This document shows positions 21,441 through 32,639 of a stretch of DNA of 64,000 bases, piece by piece. Made by a program: the position numbers and the translations under genes. The number at the start of each line of letters is the position of its first letter. Within the stretch, counting starts at the first letter, position 1. The DNA comes from Tenebrio molitor (taxonomy: Eukaryota; Arthropoda; Insecta; Coleoptera; Tenebrionidae): contig NC_091049.1 in assembly GCF_963966145.1 (NCBI RefSeq), positions 16,616,001 to 16,680,000 on the forward strand. The letters run 5' to 3'. The notes under the pieces were generated by a model. The model had not been told where the DNA came from. It worked only from the letters and a program-made list of their open reading frames with translations, and searched no databases.

Positions 21441-22539
21441 CGCTTCAAAAAAAGTATATTATATAAAACCATGAATTTGGAAAATAAAGTTTCGATTGAG
21501 GTTAAAAAATGAATTAAGAAAAGAGAGAGAAGAAATAAAGCGTTACAGAACGAACGCAGAAACATTCACCTTATTCCTTCCCAAGTTTTGTTTTTGAACG
21601 CGCTTTTCTTTTAAATAATATATAATTGCAACATTGCGGTTCTCACGGATAAAACAGTCTGGAAATATACTGGCGTACTCTGCAAATTTGCAAATATCGA
21701 AGTGGGTAGACTTCTCCCCAGCCGCATGAAGGAAAGGTTTCTTTTGCAACGAATGCATTATTTTTCTTACTTAAGCTTTCCATTTGTTTTTGTGAGTGCA
21801 ACATCTTACGCAACTCAACCCATATCTTTTATTATTATTGATAAAAAATACTTAACAACGTGATGTTACAACTACTGTATTTGTAGATTATTCATTTTTA
21901 TCTCAAATAATTTTGTTTCTAAAACCGGATTTAAAATTACTTGTATCTTTCCTTCCAAACCACATTCTATTTCTTGTATAAATTTCCTAGTCATATTTGC
22001 AACATTCTTCTTCTTCTTCTTTATCGTTTAAATAGAATACAGTAATAACCTTGCAAAAATCGCACTTTTTTCTTCATTTTATTCTCAATTGATTAATTAA
22101 TTGGTTTATTGTGATCTCAACTGTGTGTACTCATACAATTGTTCTTTCCGAAATGAAAATTGTTCGCCATCAACTGAACGATTTATTATACATTATTTGA
22201 AGGTTTAGGCTTTAAAAATAGACTATAATTTTCTAGAGTCACTTTATTAATCACACCATACATTGCATAATGTCTAGATTATAAACACACTTATTATAAT
22301 AGCAATTTACATACAAATTCTGTCAAGTTGTATGGATATAAGCAAAAAATTAAATTTTAATTTATAATAGGTATATCTAATAACAGACCATAAATTTTAA
22401 GTTAGCATAGAATAGTACAGTGATTATGTATTAATTTTTGTAGATAAATCTAATCATTTTAAATCTATACTGTTGCATACCACCTACCGGTAAAACACAA
22501 AAACTCTGTGCAACGTTACATCATAAAAGACATTACATT
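21441..22539. other. AT-rich stretch without a recognised gene
   Basis: A minus-strand frame at 21543-21758 (71 codons, contains STHFDICKFAEYASIFPDC) reads protein-like but matches nothing I know. The rest is stop-rich. Confidence 0.4.
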
Positions 22540-23060
22540 TTACATTACAGAAACTTAAAACAAGCACTTCAGCACGGATTAAAGTTGTCAAAAATTCATC
22601 GCGTTCTAAAGTTTAATCAAGCACCGTGACTAAAATCCTATATCGATTTAAATACAAAGATGCGTAATAAATCTACAAACGCTTTATAACGCAATGTTTT
22701 TAAATTAATGAATAACAACGTTTTCGGAAAAACAATGGAATCAGTGGATAAAAGAGTAAACGTAAAATTAGTCACATCATCGCATAGTAATGGTAGAAAA
22801 CCGGGGGCGGAACATTATATTGCAAGACCAAATTTCAAAAATTGTTCTATTTTCAACAAAAAAATTTGTTGCAATACAGATGAATAAGGAATACGTGTTA
22901 TACGACAAACCCCTTTATGTCGGTTTCACAATTTTAGATTTGAGTAAAAACTATTATTTACGATTTTTTTACACTTTCTTGAAACGAAAATATTAAGACA
23001 AAGTTAATCGTTTATATACGGATACAGACAGTTTAAATATAGAAACGTTATGTCACAATT
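22540..23060 (+). pseudogene. Second Polinton-type PolB fragment
   Basis: The plus strand, with several stops and frame changes, codes LKLSKIHRVLKFNQAP, then palm motif B (KLMNNNVFGKTMESV), then RPNFKNCSIFNKK and a decayed motif C region (IYGYRQFK in place of YTDTDSLK). It is clearly homologous to the polymerase at 1-5282 but divergent, so it is a separate, older insertion or a different family. Only about 170 codons of the palm remain. It runs straight into the minisatellite field that follows. Confidence 0.75.
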
Positions 23061-23209
23061 TTTATGATGATATTAAAGAAAATTTTATCCTCTTTAACAC
23101 TTCCAATTATGACGGAACAAGAAATCTCCCGATCGTTCAACACACAATTATGTTCCAAGTGGATTCGAATCATGTCAGGGAGCATGAATCAAGTTCAACT
23201 TTATTTTAC

Positions 23210-24290
23210 AAGGCGTCACATAACGCAACAAGAAATCTCTCGATTGTTCATCACACAATTTTATGAGAAAACAACACATAACGCAACAAGAAATCTCTCG
23301 ATCGTTGATCACACAATTTTATGAGAAGAAATCGCATAACAATTTTTTTAAAACACATAACACAATAAAAAATCTCCCGATCGTTGATCACACAATTTTA
23401 TGAGAAGAAATCGCATAACAATTTTTTTAAAACACATAACACAATTTTATGAGAAGAAATTTCCCATCACACACACACACAATTTTATGAGAAGAAATTT
23501 CCCATCACACACACACAATTTTATGAGGCTATCTTTGCTGTTGGTGTTGTTACTGCTAATCCAAAATCGAACTTTCTTTTATAAGGCGTCACATAACAAA
23601 TTTTAAAACACATAACGCAACAAGAAACCTCCCGATTTTTCATCACACAATTTTATGAGAAGAAAATTCCCCTCACACACACACACAATTTTATGAAGCC
23701 ATATTTGCTGTTGGTGTTGCTGCTGCTAATCCAAAATCGAACTTTATTTTATAAGGAGTCGCTCGATTTTTCATCACACAATTTTATGACAAGGAATCTT
23801 TCATCACACACACAATTTTATGAGACAATCATTGCTGTTGGTGTTGCTGCTGTTAATCCAAAATCGAACTTTATTTTATAAGGCGTCACATAACAAATTT
23901 TAAAACACATAACACAACAAGAAACCTCCCGATTTTTCATCACACAATTTTATGAGAAGAAATTTCCCATCACACACACACAATTTTATGAGGCTATCTT
24001 TGCTGTTGGTGTTGTTACTGCTAATCCAAAATCGAATCAAACTTTATTTTATAAGGAGTCGCATAACAATTTTTTTAAAACACATAACACAATAAAAAAA
24101 TCTCCCGATCGTTGATCACACAATTTTATGACAAGGAATCTTTCATCACACACACAATTTTATGAGACAATCGTTGCTGTTGGTGTTGCTGCTGTTAATC
24201 CAAAATCGAACTTTATTTTATAAGGAGTCGCATAACAATTTTTTTAAAACACATAACACAATAACACACAACACAACATCAAATCAAACT
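23210..24290 (+). repeat. Minisatellite field built on CACACAATTTTATGAG
   Basis: Short blocks recur many times in changing order: ACACACAATTTTATGAGAAG, CCTCCCGATTTTTCATCACA, TTGGTGTTGCTGCTGTTAAT, TCGAACTTTATTTTATAAGG and GCATAACAATTTTTTTAAAA. Longer units of about 180-300 bp repeat at least four times with internal duplications. Frames here are chance. One unit also occurs at 48550-48650. Confidence 0.85.
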
Positions 24291-24777
24291 TTTAAGCGCT
24301 CTATGATCGAACCAACTCGAATTTCAACATGAATTCAAACACTTGCACGAGCGCACAACGACTAAACCAAGAGATCGACCACCGCTTTGAATCGAACTCA
24401 ACTTTTCATCGCAACAGAAAAACAAACTTTTACGGAAATAATAACTGCAATCAAGAGCGACCACCGCTTCGAAACGACATTTCAACTACACGTCCGACGA
24501 ATGAATTGAAATCTGCAACCGCTTCGAATTAACGTCGGTCACCCCTTCACATTTACATCTCAACATGAAATCAAACATCTTGCGCAGCGAACAACCGTCC
24601 ACTTTACCACTCAAGAAGTAATGAGCTAGAATCGGCCCCCACTTTTTCAGGTCAAAACACAATCCAAACACTGACACAATCGAATGAGCCAGGATCGGCC
24701 ACTACTTTTCAAGGACACTGACCAACTCAAATCTTCGAGCGCTCTTGTGAGCCAGGATCGGCCTCTCTTAACTACTC
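24291..24777 (+). repeat. Interspersed repeat, copy 1 (partner at 48650-51291)
   Basis: This sequence of unknown class is shared with 48650-48868 plus 50858-51291. Landmarks are TTTTAAGCGCTCTATGATCG, ATTTCAACTACACGTCCGAC and two GTGAGCCAGGATCGGCC words at the 3' end. Similarity ends at TTAACTACT in both copies. It has no reading frame of note. With the preceding minisatellite it may be the tail of one element. Confidence 0.75.
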
Positions 24778-25507
24778 GTTATGTTTGCACGAAATAAGTC
24801 TGCCATCCTTAACCTTAAAATTTCCACGTGCACCGAATTTTACTGTACTTTATATTCACTTAATTGCTTAAATCTCGCCTGGGCCCATAACCTGTTGGTT
24901 GTGGTGGATCCGGAACCAACGTGTGTGGCTCCAGAAAATAACTACACAACGTGTAAAGCGTAACGAGATAAAGGTTTATTAAATAAAATGTGTATTCAGT
25001 ACAACGTATTGTCATGGAGTGCCGCATCAAGATGGCTTCCCTTATTGCGCGCGCACGTTATCACGGTGTATGCGCGCCGGGGTGCGCAGAACGCAGAATC
25101 GTTGAATCGCTTGAATATTCCAACACCGTGTAATACACAAAATTTTTTCGGCCGACAATTTATTTAAAGCAAAATATAATAATTTTTGTTAAAAAATTAC
25201 CGAACGGGGAATTTATTTTTCTTTCATTGGCAACATAAAGGATCCAAGAAGCGACAGTCACGACCAAAGTCAATCAATTCCTCAAATATTCAAAACCGTC
25301 GTCGTCCTGTCTGTTATTACTAAGACGTCGCTTGGTACCCCCCCGGCCTTTACTGCTATACACAATGTATAGCTTGCGATAAAGAATACAAATTTGCCCG
25401 ACATCAATATTTTACACTTAAAAAATTGTACAAAAATTCCACATGACATTGACATTTTGTGCTGCCAACTTAAAATGTTTCATTAAAAATTCCTGTTTCG
25501 ATTTTCT
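24778..25507. other. No gene recognised
   Basis: A GC-richer patch at 25010-25110 (GTGTATGCGCGCCGGGGTGC) sits in AT-rich surroundings. There is an AATAAA at 24982. I see no convincing frame, RNA gene or repeat boundary. Confidence 0.4.
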
Positions 25508-26249
25508 TGCCTGCAGTAGATTCACTTTGTAATGACGAACTAAAGTTACTAAATTTAGTAACTTTTGCCTTGTGAACACATCTTTTTACCGCGAATTTGG
25601 GCTTTTAAAAAGTTAAGTTATGGCGAACGTCATTTGTTCTGTCAAAACTGGTCTCAATCAAATTATTGTGAAATTAAATTTCTTTAATTATTTTGAAAAA
25701 AAAGCAAAGTTGCACTAAACAAATATGAAAAGGCAGTTGAACGTAACAATGAAATAATTTTGCATTTTGCTACTCATCCTCGTCATCGTCCGAATCGGAA
25801 TCTTCAACCAAATTAACAATAATTGCGGATATGTCATGGATGCTAAAGTTTCTCATAAGCCTTGTCCTTGTCCTTCATTTAAAATTTTGTACATACTTCT
25901 GAGACTGAAGCCTGTACAGCACTTAGGGAGAGTTTTATTTTAGATTAGAATTTACCGAAAAAACATCCGCCACTGCTTCTACAATTTTGTACTTTTCGTA
26001 CTTGCGTTTCCATTATCTCCATGAGTAATTTCTTTTATTTTGTTGAAAGCCTTTAAAATGTGCTGGTTCGTCTGCTTGCTTATTGATGTTTTACTCCGTT
26101 TTGGAAATTCATTCATTTTGGCAGTGACAATAATATGACAATTTAAATCTTTGCCAACTGTCGAATTTGAATTTATTTTGTAAAAAATCTAACAAAAAAA
26201 AAGTTCCAGTTAGTTCGTCATTACAAAAATGAATCCATTATAGGCAGGG
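25508..26249 (-). mobile_element. Internally deleted DNA transposon with ~37-bp inverted ends
   Basis: The left end contains GATTCACTTTGTAATGACGA and the right end the inverse (TCGTCATTACAAAAATGAAT); the match extends outward through GCCT. The interior (about 25770-25850, minus strand) codes an acidic tail, HDISAIIVNLVEDSDSDDDE, followed by a stop, perhaps the end of a transposase. No catalytic core is left. The superfamily cannot be told because I could not fix a target duplication. Confidence 0.55.
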
Positions 26250-26460
26250 AAATGGTAGTTTCCAGACGATTTAGACGAATGAAACATCAGTGTTTTTAGA
26301 CGGAGGCCGAAAAAAGAAATTAAAGGTCATGTCATATGAAATGGGACCTGAGTGCCAATACCGAAAGAAGTGTTTTGAATTAGTTCCTCAAGCAACAAGA
26401 GGGAAAATCCTGCAAACCTTTAATCTATTACCTTCTACTAATGCGCAAAATTAGTATATT
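26250..26460. other. No feature recognised
   Basis: This is short AT-rich spacer between two inverted-repeat elements. Confidence 0.3.
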
Positions 26461-26568
26461 GTTATACGAGTTGCACAAGACAGTCTGTTGTCGAACGAGA
26501 GGGTTTAGAACACGACGAACGCAGTGAGGACGAGTTCGACAACATGTCTTGTGCAACGAGTGTAACAT
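26461..26568. repeat. Fold-back repeat (hairpin element)
   Basis: The arm TTATACGAGTTGCACAAGAC pairs with GTCTTGTGCAACGAGTGTAA. The loop contains GAACGCAGTGAGGACGAG. Confidence 0.7.
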
Positions 26569-27425
26569 GCTATTTTTTCTACTTCGGCTTCATTGATTTA
26601 ATTTTTTTTAATATAAAATTATTATCTAGTGACTTTTATTTTAATGGAATTGGGTTGTATGTAATGATCCGAATAGGTCCGCCAAATTAAGAACTTTTTT
26701 TTTAATTTTAAATTTTAAAATCAGTTCAACCAAACTTTCTTAGAACCGTTCATTTTTGGGACGGAAATGCTGGTCAGTTGTAAATTTTATTTTCTCGGTG
26801 CCTTTGTCGGCAAGAATCGTACCACAGCCCTCAAGTGAAATCTGCTGGCCTCTCTTTGAAAATGCAGGTATACACGTCTGAAGCAAACCATAGCCCAAGG
26901 GGAACAAGTGTTCAGGGGAAAGGAAGCGTTGCAATAAATTACATCTTCGACAATTTGGGTGGTCCAGTTAAAATCAGGGGATAACTGAATTAATGAATTT
27001 GAGGTTAGCAGGTTTCAAATTGAGAGAACCACAAAATTAATGTTCATTAGGTTAATTCATTTTTTAGCATCCTCAAATTTGTGTCATACTCGTATTTGTA
27101 ATTAAAGGGCGAGAATTGCAAATTAGAAACAGAGCGCTTTATCGTAGAAAATAACTAGAATCGCTTGCACTTGTAGTTAGAAAAATAACAAAGCAAAGTA
27201 GAAAAGGAGTCGGGAGTCGGTAGAAAACACGGACAGCCGGTTAACGGTAGAGCCAGGTAGCTAGAAACGAAATGTGTGAGTGAGAGGGAGAATGGAGATT
27301 ATTAATTAATTATAACAGTTTTGGCGAATCAAACCAATGTAAAACAATTTTTAGAAGTAGCAGAACAACGGAACTTAGTTGCATGAAATGGCACTTGCGT
27401 AACAGCGTTTCAAGCCCAATTTAGG
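26569..27425. other. No gene recognised
   Basis: A minus-strand 64-codon frame at 26740-26934 has no recognisable domain. The rest is AT-rich with stops in all frames. Confidence 0.35.
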
Positions 27426-27435
27426 TTTCAAAATA

Positions 27436-27590
27436 ATGTTAATTTGTTTGATTTTAATTCTGTTTGTTTCATCTTAATTCTGTTTGTTGCATTTTAGTTC
27501 TGTTTGTTTGATTTTAATTCTGTTTGTTTCATTTTAATTCTGTTTGTTTCATTTAATTCTGTTTGTTCCGTTTTGTTTGTTTGTTTCTTG
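27436..27590 (+). repeat. 19-20-bp minisatellite, about seven units
   Basis: The unit is approximately TTCTGTTTGTTTGATTTTAA, with G/C variation after the TTT run. Confidence 0.85.
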
Positions 27591-27825
27591 ATGTTGAGGT
27601 TAATTATTGTATAGAGTCAGTAATTTAGTGTTCTTTTCAAAGTTCTAATTCAACAACAAATTATGTACATTCGGTCTGGTCCTAACAAAAGTCTAAATTT
27701 AAACATTTAAAATAATGGTGGAAAAACGGAAACTGTAATTTCAAAAGTTCTAGAACCGAGCTGATTGGTCACTTTGGTCAAGTAGGGGTTGCGAAAGTGG
27801 GGTGCGCCAAAATAGTTATTTATTT

Positions 27826-27955
27826 AACGAGTTCGTTTGTAAATTTGGTTTTTTTGGCACGAGTGGGCCATTTTAAAACGAGAGTGGAACGAGCGTTTTA
27901 AAGCCCCACAAATGCCAAAAAAAAAAACAAAATTTACACAAGAACGAGTTGAATA
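27826..27955. repeat. Fold-back repeat around GGCACGAGTGGGCC
   Basis: The arm AACGAGTTCGTTTGTAAATT and its A-rich continuation pair with AAAATTTACACAAGAACGAG. The loop contains GAGTGGAACGAGCG. Confidence 0.7.
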
Positions 27956-28560
27956 CAACGTTTTTTTGTTCGACGAGCCCCTTAAAGACTCCAAATCGCC
28001 TAAAATCTTTAAAATTAACTTGACGTTTCGTTTTGACAAGTTGTGACATTTATCGAAATCCGTTCACACAGGAGAAACTTCTCAAATTCTGACAGTCTCG
28101 AACAAAAAATGATAAAACTGAATGCGGGACGGGAAACAGGGCTTTTTTGATTCACTCGGCGTTTGATCTCCAAAGTAGCCGGAGATACGTTCAGTACTCC
28201 CAGTAGCCATTTTGTGACCACGTGCTTACATTTACATTAGTTCACTATCGCGTTAAAATAAAAAAATATATTATTTTCTTTGAGCATTTGATGACCACGT
28301 GACTCTTTACTGAATTGGTAACTAAGGTGATTTATTGACAACAGTTTTGCTCTAATGCAAATTATCGATTATTTCATTCATCATCGTTTTCGATCAATCG
28401 TAAGGCTTTATTTTTTGGATTATAGTGATAATTCGACAATTCGTCAAGTAGGTTTCTCAGATGTTTTCAATCCTATTGCTAAAGTAATAAAATAAATACT
28501 GTTGTCAAATGGTAGGTACTATTCAATTCATGAAATAATCAACCGACTTACACTCTAGTT
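27956..28560. other. No gene recognised
   Basis: Two short minus-strand frames (27824-28039 and 28015-28221) have no recognisable domains. I read nothing else here. Confidence 0.35.
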
Positions 28561-28695
28561 CTTGAAATGATCTGTTTTAACACTCAAGCTCTCAAAAGGT
28601 AACCACTCGTGTCACTTTGACATAATTAATACTGTCAAAGTGACACTCGTTGTTACCTAGGAGAGCTTTCGTGTTAAAAATCGATCATTTCAGAG
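28561..28695. repeat. Fold-back repeat, arms about 60 bp
   Basis: The left arm contains CTCTCAAAAGGTAACCACTC and GTGTCACTTTGACA; the right arm contains the inverse (TGTCAAAGTGACAC, GTTACCTAGGAGAG). The loop is about 10 bp. Confidence 0.8.
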
Positions 28696-28794
28696 CTCTC
28701 GTGGAATTACAACCGATAATCGCACTAGTGCAGATTATCGCTATAATTTGATCGCTATTGGCTAAAAATAAAATATTACAGCTTTTTGATTGGC

Positions 28795-30000
28795 TTAAAT
28801 TTTTCGAAGGAAATAGTCAGCGTAAAAAATTGCCATATGATTTAACGACGGATGCTTTAATAGAAGTAGAATGTGATCTTCCACGCAGACTCACTGATTT
28901 TTATTCAAAATTATTATCCATCAAAATCTAATAAAGATTTTGATAGAGTCGCTAAATCATTTTCAGAGAACTTAATTTATACAGTAACTAGGGATAATAT
29001 AAAAACTTCCAAACACATAAATTAATGGCATTTAATAATTTTGATCGGTTTGTAGAAATTACAACCGGCAAAGATACACTACATTATACGGTTAGAATAA
29101 TATTTCAAAATATTGTCAATTGTTCACAGGATATCTCGACAAATGATCCTTTTTTGCATAATGTTGTAGAAAATGAGCCATCTAGGAGTTTCAAAAAGCG
29201 ACGTAGAATTTATGATGCGTTTACGTTTGAGTTGCAGGCTTATGACAAAAGGCCAAAAGTTTCTGACACTCACTTCAATACCTGTTCAAAGTTCATTATA
29301 TTTATGTAATGTTCAAGATATGAAAGCATGGAAATACATCGATCTCACTTGGTCATTTTCACATTTCTTAAATCCCCAATATATCGGCACGGGTTGGATT
29401 TAACAGTATGATTCTTAAAGATACGAGTCCCAAACGGAATATTTCATACCTAACGACGATCAATTCATCGCCAACGAACCTTTCGGTAGTTCTAGAAACA
29501 ATAAAACAGGCTCAAAAAGTAGTCGACGAATGTAGTGAAGAATACATGGAAGTAACATATGATCTTGGTACTGCAAAAATTGCTCTTCAAATTCAGAGTA
29601 CAGAGAAACCAAAATTCGACGACTTGTTTATTCATATCGGATCGTTTCATGTGATGATGGCTTACTTTAAAGCAGTCGGAAAATTTATAGACAATTGTGG
29701 AATAACTAACGTTTCGGTAAATGCTAACGTATTGGCAAATGGATCGATATATTCATAACTTGGAAACATTTTAATCGATGTAAGCGCCTGCACCCGCTTC
29801 TTTATTTGGCTCTGGAAATTCTACACTTTGAAATTTTTATTGAAAAAAATAAGTGTCTGATGAAATAAAAAATTATTTGACGGAGTTTAAACATCGAACA
29901 TCGATCAGCCCCACTATTCCACATGATGAATTGATATATTTATCTGAGCAATATCAACGGAAAAACTCTACAATTTTATATGATTTACATGAACACGGTG
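28795..30000 (+). pseudogene. Decayed gene of a transposon-associated family seen in insects and cnidarians
   Basis: Three blocks on the plus strand belong together: NNFDRFVEITTGKDTLHYTV (near 29040), then TIKQAQKVVDECSEEYMEVT, YDLGTAKIALQIQ and FDDLFIHIGSFHVMMAYFKA (29490-29690), and after a frameshift near 29757 KHFNRCKRLHPLLYLALEIL. The word order 'YDN.D...E..TGK.T.H.T' followed by 'F..LFIH.G.FH...' matches a multicopy family I remember from insect and coral genomes, sometimes annotated with a tesmin/TSO1-like CXC domain. Stops near 28930-28990 and frameshifts show it is dead. Its 3' end is cut at 30001 by a retrotransposon fragment. Function unknown. Confidence 0.5.
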
Positions 30001-30261
30001 AGGTTGGCTTCTACCTCGCACAGCCTTTGATGGGGCACCGAATTGGGAGAAACGAGCTGCTGGTATTGCGGCGAGGAGGTGGTTTGCGTGTGTGATGTAA
30101 AGCGAGAAGGTGCCCCATACAAGAGACCAGGTACTCGAAGTAATGCGAAGAGCAGTCCCTGGGAGGAGTTTTAGTGGGTAGGAGGCCGCCACTATCCGGC
30201 CCCATAGATCCTCAGGGCCGGGTGCCCATGAGATGACCACTTTCCAAAAAAGAAAAAAAAA
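30001..30261 (+). mobile_element. 5'-truncated 3' end of an R1-clade (TRAS/SART-like) retrotransposon
   Basis: It contains GGAGGAGTTTTAGTGGGTAG, closely similar to GAGGGGTTTTTAGTGGGTAG near the 3' end of the element at 38838-44376, and ends in an A-rich tail (30246-30261). The tail is followed at once by a TCAGG-type repeat. Only the 3'UTR survives. Confidence 0.75.
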
Positions 30262-30276
30262 GGTCAGGTCAGGTCC
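30262..30276 (+). repeat. Short TCAGG telomere-type tract at the retrotransposon junction
   Basis: GGTCAGGTCAGGTCC lies exactly between the poly(A) tail of one element and the 5' end of the next. TCAGG is the telomere repeat of many beetles. Confidence 0.75.
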
Positions 30277-30773
30277 ACTCCAAGGAGCCGTGAGACCTTG
30301 TCGTTGGTGGAGGGGCTTAAGTAACCGGAAGGATGCTCGGGGCGATGCCGGCGGGAGTTTCGCGCTCCTGGCAGGGTAACCCATGCCGGCAAGGCTCGAG
30401 CGAACCGGTGAAAAACAAAAGACGGCTCAACCCTCGGCATCCACCACGGAAGTCCTGGCACGGGAACTGGCGAACCCGGGAGAGATCCGAGCTACGATTG
30501 ATCGAACGCGGACCAACCGTCACATACCGTAACGGCGGCTCACACTTCAACAACCCTTCTGAGCGTGGCAGGGGTACGTCGTGTACCCGCGGCCGGGGAC
30601 TTGTCTTAACCGGCCGGCCCGCGAGGAGACAACCTCCATAAAACAACCGACAGCGAAGGTCGCAAAAACTTGCGGGGCGCCTGGCACACCCCGCAGTATG
30701 AACGCCTCCCCCCCCAGGATAAGCGTCACCTGGGGGGTGACTACGTATATCGCCTCAACTCGTGGGAACCATA

Positions 30774-32580
30774 ATGGATAATGAACAAAGCAAAAAAAGC
30801 AGCACTGGTAAGGGAGCACCACAAGCTCCCAAGGAAAAATAGTCAGCCGAGAGTCCGGTGAAAGCTGACACGGAACCTCCCTCAAAGATGAGCTTAAGGA
30901 AGTCGAGAAGGTCAGAACTCTGCTTGCGAGGAAATACAAGCAGCTGCTGACGAGGCTAGGGAAGGAGACCAAGGCGCTCTGTCAAATCGTCAGAGAAAAC
31001 CAGAATACCAACCGAAAGATCAAGGGAGTCTCCAATAAACTCGAGAGCACGGTGACTCAAATGAACACCGAGAGACGCACGAGTTGCTGAGCACTCTGGG
31101 AAAAGAAGAGATTAGGAAATCGACACCTGACGCACTAACACCGCATTGCGAGGAATGCAACCGTAAATATCGGGAAGAGCAGGAGAAACTGAGGAAAAGG
31201 GTCGAGATCTGGAACGTCCTGACTAACAGCCCAAGCGCGAAGCAGCTGACAAAGATCGTTAATGCGGACTGGCCTGAAGACGTCTACAGCAAGACGAAAC
31301 TCGTGGAGGAAAGGATCTTCTCTACCGCAAACTACAGGGACGTCATCGTTCTAAAGGGGATGCAGGACATAGAGGAAAAGTCCATTATAAAAGCTGTAAT
31401 AAACCGGCAACCCCATATGGAGAAGTCCATAATGGAAGTCGTCAAGGAGGGGAGGATCGTGTACTCAAGTAACACGTGTTCGGTCTCCACGGAAAGCGGG
31501 ACTCTCAGGGAGGAGGTCCAGAGGTATACTTTCATCGCGGGCGTCGACGACCGGGAAAGCGGTGAGGAAAAAGCAGACCAGTGCCTGGTGGACACGCTGC
31601 AGAAGCTTAACGGCATCTCCAAATTGCGAGATCTGAAACGCCCAAGTCTCTCAGTGGTCGACCTGATGACTGAAAGTCGACTTTGAAAGCTCGTCGAGTA
31701 CGTGTACCAGGACGAGGAAGTGGACATCGTAATATACACGGGATCAAGGAAACGGGCGACCCGAGCTCCAGAGCAGGAGATAGATAGAGTAGAACAGTGG
31801 AAGACTATTAGGCGGAACAGAGAGGAAATCGTAATCAGCAAGAAAACTGGCGATCAACCGGTGACGTATGCCGAACTGCTGAGGTAAATGCAGCACACGG
31901 TGAAAGTCCACGACATCGGCATAAAGATCAAAAACCTGAGGGAGACCAAGAGTGGAAACATAGAAATAACCACCACGGAAAACCAAGAAGTCCAAGAGGC
32001 GTTCACTAAGAGTGTCGAAGAAAAAAATATGGGAAAAGCAGTGCCGCGCAGAAGGTGACGGCAAAGAAGATCTTCATCAAGGACATCCACGAGAGCACGA
32101 CCGCGGAGGACGTGAGGGAGGAACTGATGAAACAGGCGACAGAAGGGGACAAAGGAGCAGATGACATCGTAGTGACGATGGCGGCAAAGCCTAACAAGGG
32201 GCGCAAGCTATTCGCATTAGCAACGCTCCCATTATAGACGGCGAATAAGATCTTTAAGTCGGAAAACTGTACGTCGGGTGGAACGCGTGTAGGGTCAAGA
32301 GCGCGAACGCTACCAGGAGGTGTTTCAGATGCCAAAGGTTCGGACACGTCAGGAAAAATTGCGAGAGCGAAATAAACAGGGAGGACAGCTGCTTGAGATG
32401 CTGTGAACCAGGGCACAAGGCGAGGGATTCCAAAAATTAACCTCACTGCGCGGCCTGCAATCAGAAGGGACACAGGGCGTACGAGATGGCGTGCCCGGAG
32501 TATAAGTATAAGAGCAAGTGGGCGAAAAAAAGCGAAAGAGGGAGGCAAGAAGCTAAAACGAGAGGCCTCACCAGGAGAGG
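30774..32580 (+). pseudogene. ORF1 (gag-like) of TRAS/SART-like copy 1
   Basis: It is broken into several frames. The largest (31084-31686) begins within LGKEEIRKSTPDALTPHC and includes a CEECNRKY motif and a helical, charged middle. Near 32308-32510 three CCHC knuckles read CFRCQRFGHVRKNC, CLRCCEPGHKARDS (third ligand region damaged) and CAACNQKGHRAYEMACP. Such proteins package element RNA and, in TRAS/SART elements, take part in nuclear and telomeric targeting. Stops near 31684, 31887 and 32237 interrupt it. Confidence 0.75.
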
Positions 32581-32639
32581 AGCATGTTAAGACATCCACC
32601 AACAAATACCAACCGAGGCGGGGGAGCGCGACAACAACT

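Noticed and set aside
23400..23881. Leucine-rich frames such as LLLVLLLLIQNRTLFY
   Set aside because: They are translations of the TTGGTGTTGCTGCTG minisatellite and occur in several copies and frames by repetition.
23210..24290. A CRISPR-like array
   Set aside because: Units are variable in length and spacing, overlap, and show no constant repeat with unique spacers. It is a eukaryotic minisatellite.
30011..30781. Overlapping frames on both strands in 30011-30972
   Set aside because: GC-rich 5' and 3' UTRs of R1-clade elements produce long chance frames; nothing matches a domain.
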